From Pseudomonas sp. P7548 (lineage in GTDB: Bacteria; Pseudomonadota; Gammaproteobacteria; Pseudomonadales; Pseudomonadaceae), in contig NZ_JACARO010000070.1 of NCBI RefSeq assembly GCF_013386585.1, positions 1-64,000 of the forward strand: a stretch of DNA of 64,000 bases, given 5' to 3'. Under the pieces are notes generated by a model that saw only the letters and a program-made list of their open reading frames with translations, searched no databases and was not told where the DNA came from. Numbering within the stretch: position 1 is the first letter of the stretch; each line of letters opens with the position of its first letter. This document shows positions 47,340-55,729 of the stretch, one piece after another. The position numbers and the translations under genes were made by a program.

Positions 47340-48591
47340 GGGCCTGGCTCCCGACGGGTTTCAAGCGTGGTTTGTGCGCCGGCAGCCAACCGGTCAATGC
47401 CGGGAAGTGGCGCATCACATGAAACACCAGGAAACCCACGGTCAACCGCCAGAGCCACAGGCGCGGCGTGCGGTTTTCCGGCATGGTCTGGCAATGATTT
47501 TTCGCGAGTGTTTCCAGGCGTTCATACAGGTGTTGATTGAACGCACGGTCGCGAATCAGCACGTTGGCTTCCAGATTCAGCGACAGGCTGAGCGGGTCCA
47601 GGTTGCTGGAACCCACGGTGCTCCATTCGTCGTCCACCAGCGCGACTTTGCCGTGCAGAGGGCGCTGGCAATATTCGTGAATCACCACGCCGTCCTTGAG
47701 CAAGTAGTCGTAGAGCATGCGCGCCGCGAGCTTGGCCAACAGCACATCCGGCTGACCCTGCATGATCAGTTGCACCTGCACGCCACGGCGCGCCGCGTTG
47801 CGGATCTCCCGCAGCAGGCGGTAACCGGGGAAGAAGTAGGCGTTGGCGATGACCACGCGCGTTTGCGCCTTGCTCAAGGCGTGGATGTAGGCCTCTTCGA
47901 TGTCATCGCGGTGCTGCACGTTGTCTCGGTAGATCAGGCGTACCAGGCCGTCGCTGTTGTCGGTGGCCCACGGCGATGGCCGTTGCTGGCGCCGTCGCCA
48001 ACCGCGTCGCGTGCGCACCTGGCGACCACTTTGCGCCAAGGCAAAATGGTGCAGGTCGGCCACGGCCGGGCCGGTCACTTGCACCGCGTAATCCTGCTTG
48101 GCCTCGGGGCCGAAATCGCCCAGGTGATCGGCCGAAAAATTGATCCCGCCGATAAACCCCACGCTGGCATCCACCACCACGATCTTGCGGTGCAGGCGGC
48201 GAAACCAGTTGGTGCGAACACCCAAGGTCTTGGACGCCGGATCGAACATCTGCACCGTTACCCCGGCTTCCGCCAGCTCACCCAGAAAGGTCGGGCTCAG
48301 CTCGCCGCAGCCAAAGCCGTCAAGGCTCATCACCACCTTGACCCCACGCTGCGCCGCGTCGATCAGGATGCCTTGCAGCTCAACGCCGACCTTGTCTTCG
48401 AACAGAATGAAGGTCTCCAGCAGGATCTCGCGCTGGGCCCCGCGCATAGCGTCGAACACCTTGGGGAAGTATGCCTCGCCATTCTCCAGCAACTCGACGC
48501 GGTTGCCGCTCTGCCAGCCGTAATCCAGATCGCGGGCCTTGGCTTCGTCCGGTGGTTGGTCGGTGGCGATGTGTTCGACGGCAACGTTCAT
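47329..48591 (-). CDS. clsB: ClsB-like cardiolipin synthase (YbhO)
   Basis: 420 residues of the phospholipase D superfamily. Two HKD motifs: HRKIVVVD at 134-141 and LHGKVALVD near 311-319, the second followed by GSSNLDP. Lacks the N-terminal membrane helices of ClsA, as expected of ClsB. Makes cardiolipin, and in E. coli also phosphatidylglycerol, by phosphatidyl transfer. Start overlaps the ybhP stop by 4 nt (ATGA). A C-terminal hydrophobic stretch (LWLWRLTVGFLVFHVM) may touch the membrane. Confidence 0.9.
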   Translation of the reverse strand: MNVAVEHIATDQPPDEAKARDLDYGWQSGNRVELLENGEAYFPKVFDAMRGAQREILLETFILFEDKVGVELQGILIDAAQRGVKVVMSLDGFGCGELSPTFLGELAEAGVTVQMFDPASKTLGVRTNWFRRLHRKIVVVDASVGFIGGINFSADHLGDFGPEAKQDYAVQVTGPAVADLHHFALAQSGRQVRTRRGWRRRQQRPSPWATDNSDGLVRLIYRDNVQHRDDIEEAYIHALSKAQTRVVIANAYFFPGYRLLREIRNAARRGVQVQLIMQGQPDVLLAKLAARMLYDYLLKDGVVIHEYCQRPLHGKVALVDDEWSTVGSSNLDPLSLSLNLEANVLIRDRAFNQHLYERLETLAKNHCQTMPENRTPRLWLWRLTVGFLVFHVMRHFPALTGWLPAHKPRLKPVGSQAHEQ

Positions 48592-49367
48592 AGCTCGATC
48601 TCCACCGACAACGGCACATGATCGGACAGGTGAGACCAGGGCCGAGTGGTCAGCACCCGGGGGTTATGCACCTTCACGTTGCGCACATAAATGCGGTCCA
48701 GGGGCAGCAGCGGCAGGCGCGCGGGGAAAGTGCGCGGCAATTTGCCGTGAGCCTCGATAAACACTTCCCGCAGGCCGCTTTGGCTGAGGTCGGCCCGCTG
48801 GCGCCAGTCGTTGAAATCGCCGGCGACGACCAGCGGCGCGTCGGCCGGGATCTCCCCGATGCGCTGTTCCAGCAAGCGCAGTTGTTGCTGGCGATGCACC
48901 TCGCGCAGGCCCAGGTGAATGCAGATCGCATGCACCTCCTGGCCGGTGCCCGGCAAGCGCAGTACGCAATGCAGCAGGCCACGGTTTTCGTGGCCGCTCT
49001 GGGAAATGTCGAGGTTGTCATAGCGCACGATCTGGAATTTCGACAGCAGCGCGTTCCCGTGGTCGCCATGGGGGTAGACCGCGTTGCGCCCATAGGCGAA
49101 CTGCGGCCAGATGCTGTCGGCGAGGAACTCATACTGAGGCATGTTCGGCCAGTCGCTGTAGCGCTGGGGGTGGCGTTCGTGGGTGCCGTGGATTTCCTGC
49201 AGGAACACCATGTCAGCGCCCACACTGCGCACCGCTTCACGCAGCTCGGGCAGGATGAAGCGTCGGTTCAGGGCGGTGAAGCCCTTGTGGATATTGACCG
49301 TCAGCACCGTGAAGCGCGTGATGGCGATGCTGGGTGTGGTGGGCATCCAGTCGGGATTCGCAGCCAT
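48588..49367 (-). CDS. YbhP-like endonuclease/exonuclease/phosphatase-family protein
   Basis: 259 residues of the EEP fold. Catalytic signatures: TVNIHKGF near the N-terminus, VFLQEIHGT with the metal-binding Glu, VAGDFNDWR, and SDHVPLSVE at the C-terminus. ATG 49367 gives the conserved start; the longer open frame reads back into a REPIN. First gene of the ybhP-clsB-ybhN-like unit. The fold covers nucleases and lipid phosphodiesterases, and its position suggests a lipid substrate. Confidence 0.85.
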   Translation of the reverse strand: MAANPDWMPTTPSIAITRFTVLTVNIHKGFTALNRRFILPELREAVRSVGADMVFLQEIHGTHERHPQRYSDWPNMPQYEFLADSIWPQFAYGRNAVYPHGDHGNALLSKFQIVRYDNLDISQSGHENRGLLHCVLRLPGTGQEVHAICIHLGLREVHRQQQLRLLEQRIGEIPADAPLVVAGDFNDWRQRADLSQSGLREVFIEAHGKLPRTFPARLPLLPLDRIYVRNVKVHNPRVLTTRPWSHLSDHVPLSVEIEL

Positions 49368-49467
49368 GGTTGCTCCTGAAAAAACCGTGAGGGCCTGGCC
49401 CTCGTTTATGGCTGACTGCGGTTTTTGACGGAAAGTTTCCAGGTTCTTACAGGCGGCATAAATCCAA

Positions 49468-49557
49468 TGTGGGAGCGGGCTTGCTCGCGAAAGCTGGGTG
49501 TCAGTCAATAGATTCATCAACTGAACCACCGCATTCGCGAGCAAGCCCGCTCCCACA
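49468..49557. repeat. REPIN 2: inverted REP pair, second sequence class
   Basis: Arms 49468-49491 and 49534-49557 are perfect 24-bp reverse complements with core TGTGGGAGCGGGCTTGCTCG. Loop of 42 bp. The core differs from REPIN 1 (GCGGGCTTGCTCGCGAA against GCTGGCTTGCCTGCG). It lies in the 310-bp gap between the divergent ybhP and MscS genes, which otherwise shows no clear promoter. Confidence 0.9.
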
Positions 49558-49677
49558 CGGGATCTGTGTGGTGACTGATTCAGTGGTCAACCCTACGCCC
49601 AAGATGACGAAAGTGGGGAACGATCAAGGCTCAATCCCGTCAGTTCCTTACAGACCCTGTTGAAGGAGCCCGGTGTT

Positions 49678-51783
49678 TTGCTGAATTTAAGAGCTGCATT
49701 ACTCCTCGGCGCGCTGCTGCTGTGTGGCAACGGCGCACTGCAAGCCGCAACCCCTACACCGACGTCGGCCGCACCTGCCAAACCGGAGCTGCTGGTCGAA
49801 GGCGGTTTGCTCGGCGCCATCAGTTCCAGCATCGACGATGTGCAAGACAAGCTCGACCTCAACCAGAACCTCGTGGACGCCTGGCGACTGCGTGCCGACC
49901 GTGCGGCAGACGAAGTGGGGCGCCTGGTCGACCAGACCGCCGAACGCTCGCCCTGGAGCGTGGCCGGGGACTTCTTGTTGCTCTCCGGGGTGTGGATCGG
50001 CGCCTTCGCCGTGCTGGCGTTGCTCGGGCGTTTCATCGTGCAGCGCTTGAGCCGGCGGCCGTTTGTCGAACGGCGCGGGCGCCTGCAAGCGGTGCTCGGG
50101 TATGTGGTGCCCTATACGCTTCCTGCGCTGATTTGCCTGCCGCTGACGCTCTACGTCAGTCACTTTTTACCCACGTCCGTGGGCCGCGCGCTGGCGCTAT
50201 GCTTTGCCTACGCCACCAGCAGTGGCATTTTTTCCACCTCGATGCTGCTGTGCGTCATCGTCATGTTCAACGTCGGCCATAAACGCCCGGCCGTGCGGAT
50301 CATCCGTAGCTACTGCCCCAAACCACTGTTCCTGATCGGCTTTCTCGCTGCACTCAGTGACGCCTTGACCAGCCCGCAGATCGCCCGCCAGCTCGGCGGT
50401 AATATCACCAGCAGCATTGCGGTGTTCACCGGCCTGTTTGCGGCGGTGATCTTCGGTGTGCTGGTGGTGCGCCTGCGCCGCCCGGTGGCGCATCTGATCC
50501 GCAACCGGCCGCTGGCCCAACGCCTCAAACACCCGGCGCTGCAACAATCGTTGCGGGTGTTTTCCGGGCTCTGGTACTGGCCGATCCTGTTGATGGTGCT
50601 GGTCTCGGCGATCAACCTGATCGGGGCCGGCGACGATAACCAGAAGGCGCTGCGCTGCGCGCTGTTCACCACGATCCTGCTGATCGGCACGGTATTTTTG
50701 AGCACTGTGCTGCAACACCTGTTCAAGTCCCGCAGCCAGGTGGCGATCCAGCGCAGCAGTGCCTACAAGGAGCGTTTTCTCAGCCTGTTGCACGCGATCC
50801 TGCGCATCGTCATGGCCATCGCCTTTATCGAGATTCTCGGGCGGATCTGGGGCGTGTCGCTGTTTGAATTCGCCCAGCGCAATTCGGTGGGCCGGGCGAT
50901 CAGCGACTCGCTGAGCAGCATCGGCCTGATCCTGCTGATGACCTGGCTGTTCTGGGTGGTGCTCGACACCGCGATCCAGGAAGCGCTGAAACCACCGGTG
51001 AATAAACGCTCCAACCGCCAGCCGAGCACACGGGTAAAAACCATCCTGCCGCTGGTGCGCAATGCGGTGAAGATCATCCTGGTGGTGATCTGCGCGATCA
51101 CCACCATGGCCAACCTCGGCATCAACGTCGCGCCGTTGCTGGCGGGTGCCGGCGTGGTGGGCCTGGCCATTGGTTTCGGTTCGCAGCAACTGGTGCAAGA
51201 TGTGATCACCGGTCTGTTCATCATCATCGAAGACACGCTGTCCATCGGCGACTGGGTGGTGCTCGACTCCGGGCATGCCGGCACTGTCGAAGGCCTGACC
51301 ATCCGCACCCTGCGCCTGCGCGATGGCAAGGGGTTTGTGCACTCGGTGCCGTTTGGGCAGATCAAGGCGGTCACCAATCAGTCCCGGCAGTTTGCCTATG
51401 CGTTCTTCTCGGTGCAGTTCACCTACGACACCGACGTGGACAAGGCGGTGGAGCTGATCCGCGAGGCCGGGCAATCGATCCGCGACGACGTGTTCCTCAA
51501 GTACAACCTGCAAGGGCCGCTGGAAGTGTTTGGTGTGGACAAGATGGACCTCAACGGCGTGGTGCTCACGGCGCAGTTCCGCACCGTGTCGGGTGGCCAA
51601 TACGCAGTGAGCCGCGCGTTTAACCAGCGCTTGAAAAAGCTTGTGGATAACTGCGCCGAGGTGCAGTTCGCGCAGACTTATCCACAGCAGGTTTTTTTAC
51701 CCAAGCGCGGGCCACAGGTGGATGATCAGGGTGAAGAGGTGCCGGCGTCGGTGGTGCTGACCGAGCAGCCGCGTACTCAATGA
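49678..51783 (+). CDS. MscS-family mechanosensitive channel (YbiO-like)
   Basis: About 701 residues. N-terminal signal peptide ending near LQA-ATPTP, a periplasmic segment, several membrane helices (from about 100), then the MscS pore helix and beta domain: APLLAGAGVVGLAIGFGSQQ (about 485-504) and LFIIIEDTLSIGDWV. The size and layout resemble E. coli YbiO. Start: AAGGAG at 49663-49668 places TTG 49678 as the likely initiator; TTG 49660 directly before would fall across that site. Protects against osmotic downshock by releasing solutes. Confidence 0.88.
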   Translation: MLNLRAALLLGALLLCGNGALQAATPTPTSAAPAKPELLVEGGLLGAISSSIDDVQDKLDLNQNLVDAWRLRADRAADEVGRLVDQTAERSPWSVAGDFLLLSGVWIGAFAVLALLGRFIVQRLSRRPFVERRGRLQAVLGYVVPYTLPALICLPLTLYVSHFLPTSVGRALALCFAYATSSGIFSTSMLLCVIVMFNVGHKRPAVRIIRSYCPKPLFLIGFLAALSDALTSPQIARQLGGNITSSIAVFTGLFAAVIFGVLVVRLRRPVAHLIRNRPLAQRLKHPALQQSLRVFSGLWYWPILLMVLVSAINLIGAGDDNQKALRCALFTTILLIGTVFLSTVLQHLFKSRSQVAIQRSSAYKERFLSLLHAILRIVMAIAFIEILGRIWGVSLFEFAQRNSVGRAISDSLSSIGLILLMTWLFWVVLDTAIQEALKPPVNKRSNRQPSTRVKTILPLVRNAVKIILVVICAITTMANLGINVAPLLAGAGVVGLAIGFGSQQLVQDVITGLFIIIEDTLSIGDWVVLDSGHAGTVEGLTIRTLRLRDGKGFVHSVPFGQIKAVTNQSRQFAYAFFSVQFTYDTDVDKAVELIREAGQSIRDDVFLKYNLQGPLEVFGVDKMDLNGVVLTAQFRTVSGGQYAVSRAFNQRLKKLVDNCAEVQFAQTYPQQVFLPKRGPQVDDQGEEVPASVVLTEQPRTQ

Positions 51784-51800
51784 TTGAGATTGACTGACCT

Positions 51801-51887
51801 GGCCTCATCGCGGGCAAGCCCGGCTCCCACAGTTTGGGCTGTGTGAACCTGTTCACCTGTGGGAGCTGGCTTGCCTGCTATGAGGCC
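51801..51887. repeat. REPIN 3: imperfect inverted REP pair
   Basis: GGCCTCAT...CCGGCTCCCACA (51801-51831) faces TGTGGGAGCTGG...ATGAGGCC (51858-51887). The arms are imperfect reverse complements, with a GCGGGCAAGCCC / GGCTTGCCTGC mismatch region. It follows the MscS gene and lies in a 289-bp gap. The rest of that gap (51890-52072) has a pyrimidine-rich run but nothing I can name. Confidence 0.8.
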
Positions 51888-52072
51888 GGTGATAACACCA
51901 TCAGGCTCAATGCCTGATCCACCTCTCCAGCACCGCCTGCTACCCCGCCCGATACAACAAGTTGCAACCCCACACTTTATCCGTGACGGTTGCGCGACAA
52001 ACCCGCAAAATGCAACGATTCTTACAAATACCTAGATAACCATCGTTCCAACAGACCGGGCCTGCTCAATCT

Positions 52073-52957
52073 ATGCGAATGCGCCTTATGTTACTGGGCG
52101 GCGGGAATGCCCTCGGGCAGGCGCTGATTCGCCTCGGTGCAGAGGAAGACATCGGTTTCCTCGCTCCTAAACCGCCCCAAGACGGCTGGGATGCCGCGAG
52201 TCTCACCCAACTGCTCGACGACACCCGTCCCGATGCGTTGATCAACCTCGCCTACTACTTCGACTGGTTCCAGGCCGAAGCGGTCAGCGAAACCCGCTTG
52301 GCCGCCCAGGAATTCGCCATCGAGCGCCTGGCCGAGCTGTGCCAGCACCACAACATCACCCTGGTGCAACCGTCCAGCTACCGCGTGTTCGATGGCTCCC
52401 GTGCCACCGCCTACAGCGAGAAAGACGAGCCAGTACCCCTGGGTCTGCGTGGCCAGGCGCTGTGGCGCATCGAGCAGAGCGTGCGCGCCACCTGCCCGCA
52501 GCACGTGCTGCTGCGCTTTGGCTGGTTGCTCGATGACAGCGTGGACGGCACCCTCGGGCGCTTCCTGGCCCGGGCCGAGAAGCCGGATGAGTTGTTGATG
52601 GCGGATGACCGTCGCGGCAACCCGACGCCGGTGGACGATGCCGCACGGGTGATCATCTCGGTGCTCAAGCAGCTCGATTGTGCGGCGCCGTTGTGGGGCA
52701 CTTACCACTACGCCGGCCATGAAGCGACTACACCGCTGGCGCTGGGCCAGGCGATTCTTACCGAAGCGCGCAGCTATCACCCGCTGGCCATCGAGTCACC
52801 CACCGCCCAGGCCCACGCGGCCCGGCCGGACGCAGCCGATGAGCCGCAACACGCGGTGCTGGCGTGCAAGAAGATCCTGCACACCTTCGGTATCAAGCCA
52901 CGGGCGTGGCGTGCGGGGTTGCCGGCGTTGCTGGATCGTTTCTACCGCCACAGCTGA
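52073..52957 (+). CDS. RmlD-like sugar-nucleotide-binding protein, atypical active site
   Basis: 294 residues of the RmlD/extended SDR fold. Nucleotide-binding loop LLGGGNALGQAL (7-18), INLAYYFDWFQAEA (57-70) and SSYRVFDGS (101-109) align with dTDP-4-dehydrorhamnose reductase. The catalytic YxxxK is replaced: RGQAL at 126-130 stands where YGKTK is expected. It is therefore probably not a classic reductase. It precedes the oprG/zinc region, as a probable epimerase gene does in PAO1. Confidence 0.8.
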   Translation: MRMRLMLLGGGNALGQALIRLGAEEDIGFLAPKPPQDGWDAASLTQLLDDTRPDALINLAYYFDWFQAEAVSETRLAAQEFAIERLAELCQHHNITLVQPSSYRVFDGSRATAYSEKDEPVPLGLRGQALWRIEQSVRATCPQHVLLRFGWLLDDSVDGTLGRFLARAEKPDELLMADDRRGNPTPVDDAARVIISVLKQLDCAAPLWGTYHYAGHEATTPLALGQAILTEARSYHPLAIESPTAQAHAARPDAADEPQHAVLACKKILHTFGIKPRAWRAGLPALLDRFYRHS

Positions 52958-52970
52958 AGAAACATAGACC

Positions 52971-53113
52971 CCAATGTGGGAGCGGGCTTGTGTGGGAGCT
53001 GGCGGTTCGACGCCTCGACTTGCCCGCGATACAAGCACCTCGGTCTGTCAGGCAGACCAGGGTGATGCTATCGCAGGCAAGCCAGCTCCCACACAAGCCC
53101 GCTCCCACATTGG
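52971..53113. repeat. REPIN 4: nested, composite REP pair
   Basis: Arms 52971-53003 and 53081-53113 are perfect 33-bp reverse complements. Each arm is a fusion. The outer part is TGTGGGAGCGGGCTTG (REPIN 2 class), joined to TGTGGGAGCTGGC (REPIN 1 class). This looks like one REPIN inserted inside another. The central 77 bp contain more REP-like sequence (CGCAGGCAAGCC). Confidence 0.88.
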
Positions 53114-53135
53114 TTTTGTGCTGTTGGTTAGAGCA

Positions 53136-53834
53136 TCAGAACTTGTAGCCGATACCCACCATGTAAACCATCGGGTCGACGTCCACGTTCACTTTGGCGC
53201 GAGTGCCTTGGCCCAGTGCGTTGTTGTCCACCGTCGCCTTGGTGCTGATGTCGATGTAACGCGCCTGGGCGTTGATCATCCACTTGTCGTTGATCATGTA
53301 GTCGGCGCCGATCTGCGCGGCCCAGCCCCAGGAGTTCTCAGCCTTGAAGTTGCTGAAGCCTGCGCTCTGCGCACGGCTGCCGACGTGTTCGTCGTAGATC
53401 CAGGTGTAGTTGATACCGGCGCCCACGTACGGCTGGAAGGCCGACTTGTTGTCCAGTGGGTAGTACACGACGCTCAGGGTCGGCGGCAGGTGTTTCAGGG
53501 TGCCGAGCTTGCCGTTGGCGGCGCCGAGGGCGGTGTTCTTGATCTTCACGTCATGCTCGAACGGGGTGGCGGCCAGCAGCTCGATACCCACGTGGTTGGT
53601 CAGCATGTAGGCGAAGTTCAAACCCAGCTGAGTGTCGCTGCTCATGGTCGCCTTGCCGCCCAGGTTGGCGCCCGCCAATGGACCCTGGTCAACCTTCACG
53701 TGACCGCTGTCGGCCTTCGGATTCACGGTGATTGCACCGGCACGAATCAGAATGTCGCCCGCTTCGTGAGCGTGTGCGGCAGGGGCGATGAGGGCGAGCG
53801 CGAAGAGGGACGCGCCGAGCAGGGACTTGTTCAT
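53136..53834 (-). CDS. oprG: OmpW/OprG-family outer membrane protein
   Basis: 232 residues. Signal peptide MNKSLLGASLFALALIAPAA-HAH (cut near 22). An eight-stranded beta-barrel of the OmpW family follows, with PPTLSVVYYPL and YVGAGINYTWIYDEHVG, and the C-terminal YKF typical of outer-membrane proteins. OmpW/OprG channels pass small hydrophobic molecules. Lies 95 nt after the DUF3299 gene on the same strand and may have its own promoter. Position corresponds to oprG beside the zinc operon in PAO1. Confidence 0.9.
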   Translation of the reverse strand: MNKSLLGASLFALALIAPAAHAHEAGDILIRAGAITVNPKADSGHVKVDQGPLAGANLGGKATMSSDTQLGLNFAYMLTNHVGIELLAATPFEHDVKIKNTALGAANGKLGTLKHLPPTLSVVYYPLDNKSAFQPYVGAGINYTWIYDEHVGSRAQSAGFSNFKAENSWGWAAQIGADYMINDKWMINAQARYIDISTKATVDNNALGQGTRAKVNVDVDPMVYMVGIGYKF

Positions 53835-53929
53835 GGGAGCTCCAAAAGGACGTTTAAAAGTTGTACGTCCAATGGTAAAGATCGTTCCACTCGATCTTTT
53901 GACTCAGCTCAATGAAAGGGCGATCAGCG

Positions 53930-54451
53930 CTATTCCGGCAGTTCGTAGATGTAAATCTTCTCGGCATCCATCTGGTAACCGGCGTCCGCCAGCTCGCTGG
54001 TGGATGGCTTGACCTGCATCGAACCCTCGATCCAATACGGCTGGTACAGCTCATCGAGTTTCACCCCGACTTCGCTTTTGACATGCACGATCTGGTTCGA
54101 CGGCGGTGGCGGCACATGGATGCACGCGCCGAAATACGGCACCAGCAGGAACTCGGTGGTGCGGCCTTCTTCACTGACTTCCAGCGGCACGATATAGCCC
54201 GGCAGGCGGATGTGCTGGCCGTCGAGGCTCTGCACCACCGGCGCGTTGGGCAAGTCCTGCTTGGCCGCTGGCGCCGACTCGACGGACAACGCATCGGCCA
54301 TGTTCGACAGGTCGTGCAACGGTTTCATGTTGGGGATTTCCGGCGGCGCGTCCGGCGGGATCATCTCCTGCCACGACAGGTCCTTGGGCTGCTCATCAGC
54401 CCAGGCAGGCACGCCCACCAGCAACAGCAACGCAAACAGCGCACGACGCAT
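53930..54451 (-). CDS. DUF3299 periplasmic protein of the zinc operon (ZrgD/E-like)
   Basis: 173 residues. Signal peptide MRRALFALLLLVGVPAWA-DE, then a DUF3299-like domain with LPGYIVPLEVSEEG and FLLVPYFGACIHVPPPPSN. The last segment has a Cys-His pair (ACIHVPPPP) that could bind metal. ATG 54451 sits 5 nt after AGGAAGG. An alternative ATG at 54466 overlaps the permease stop as ATGA and would add five residues. Last gene of the four-gene metal-uptake-type unit. Confidence 0.8.
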   Translation of the reverse strand: MRRALFALLLLVGVPAWADEQPKDLSWQEMIPPDAPPEIPNMKPLHDLSNMADALSVESAPAAKQDLPNAPVVQSLDGQHIRLPGYIVPLEVSEEGRTTEFLLVPYFGACIHVPPPPSNQIVHVKSEVGVKLDELYQPYWIEGSMQVKPSTSELADAGYQMDAEKIYIYELPE

Positions 54452-54462
54452 CGAAGCCTTCC

Positions 54463-55728
54463 TCATAAACGTATGGACAGGCCGTCGGCCAGGGATTGTC
54501 GGTAGGCACGCCACGCGGGCACGGCGCCCATCAACAGCGCGGCAGCCAGGATACCGGCGAGCAGCGTCCATTCATATTCGCTGGGCCACGACATCGGCAG
54601 GTCCAGGCCGTAGTTGGCCTGCAGGTAGCCACGTGAGGCGGCGATGCACACGTACAAAAGCCCCACGCCTGCGACCACGCCGGACAGGGCCAGGGCGAAC
54701 GCTTCAAAGATCAGCAACGTCGCGATGTGCCACGGGCGGGCGCCCACCGAACGCAAAATCGCCATCTCGCGGCGGCGTTCGTTGAGGCTGGTGAGGATCG
54801 CCGTGAGCATGCCGATCAGGCCGGTCAGCACCACGAACAGCGAGATCACGAACAGCGCTTTTTCGGCGGTGCCCATCATGCTCCACAGCTCTTGCAGCGC
54901 CACGCCCGGCAAGATCGCCAGCATCGGCTCGCCACGGAATTCATTGATTTCCCGTTGCAGGGCGAAGGTGGAAATCTTGTTGTTCAGCCCGAGCATGAAC
55001 GCGGTGATAGCTTGCGGCGTGAGGTCCATGTTGCGGGCCTGGTCGGCACTGATGCGGCCTTTGCCCTGGGCCGGCACGCCGTTGTGCCAATCGATATGGA
55101 TGGCTTCCATGCCGCCGAGGCTGATGTGCAGCGTGCGGTCCACCGGCGTGCCGGTGCGCTTGAGGATGCCGACCACGGTGAAAGGCTTGTCGTCGTGTTT
55201 CACTAGGCTGACCACCGCGACACCGTGGGCCAGCACCAGCTTGTCGCCGAGTTTATAGTGCAGCGCGTCGGCCACTTCGGCGCCGAGCACCACCTCGAAG
55301 GGGTCGGTAGCGAAGGCGCGGCCGCTGGCCAGTTCGAGGTTTTGCTTGCGGCCGTATTGGTAATGCTCGAAGTAGGACTCGTTGGTGCCCATCACGCGGT
55401 AGCCGCGGTGGGAGTCACCGAGGGAAATCGGGATCGCCCATTTCACCTGGGGGCTGGCGGCGAAATGCTCGAAGCTGTCCCAGCGAATGTTGTTGGTGGC
55501 GTTGCCGATACGAAACACCGAGTACAGCAGCAGGTTCACGGAGCCGGAGCGCGCGCCGACGATCAGGTCGGTGCCGCTGATGGTGCTGGCAAAACTGTTG
55601 CGTGCCTCGGTGCGCACACGCTCCACGGCAAGCAGCAAACAGACTGACAGCGCGATGGCGAACGCGGTGAGGATCGCGGTAAAGCGGCGGTTAGCCAGGC
55701 TGGCCATGGCTAGACGGAACAGATACAT
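54463..55728 (-). CDS. ABC transporter permease, FtsX/MacB-like
   Basis: 421 residues. One N-terminal helix (LTAFAIALSVCLLLAVE), a large periplasmic domain (about 45-270), then three helices near the C-terminus, the MacB/FtsX layout. Such permeases usually do mechanotransmission or lipoprotein work rather than classical ion import, so how it serves zinc is unclear. ATG follows the ATPase stop by one base. Homologous in order to the P. aeruginosa operon induced by zinc limitation (PA4063-PA4066 from memory). Confidence 0.87.
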   Translation of the reverse strand: MYLFRLAMASLANRRFTAILTAFAIALSVCLLLAVERVRTEARNSFASTISGTDLIVGARSGSVNLLLYSVFRIGNATNNIRWDSFEHFAASPQVKWAIPISLGDSHRGYRVMGTNESYFEHYQYGRKQNLELASGRAFATDPFEVVLGAEVADALHYKLGDKLVLAHGVAVVSLVKHDDKPFTVVGILKRTGTPVDRTLHISLGGMEAIHIDWHNGVPAQGKGRISADQARNMDLTPQAITAFMLGLNNKISTFALQREINEFRGEPMLAILPGVALQELWSMMGTAEKALFVISLFVVLTGLIGMLTAILTSLNERRREMAILRSVGARPWHIATLLIFEAFALALSGVVAGVGLLYVCIAASRGYLQANYGLDLPMSWPSEYEWTLLAGILAAALLMGAVPAWRAYRQSLADGLSIRL

Positions 55729-55729
55729 C

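Noticed and set aside
47122..48621. 499-codon plus-strand frame across ybhN and clsB
   Set aside because: Antisense shadow of two overlapping genes with clear HKD motifs and membrane helices.
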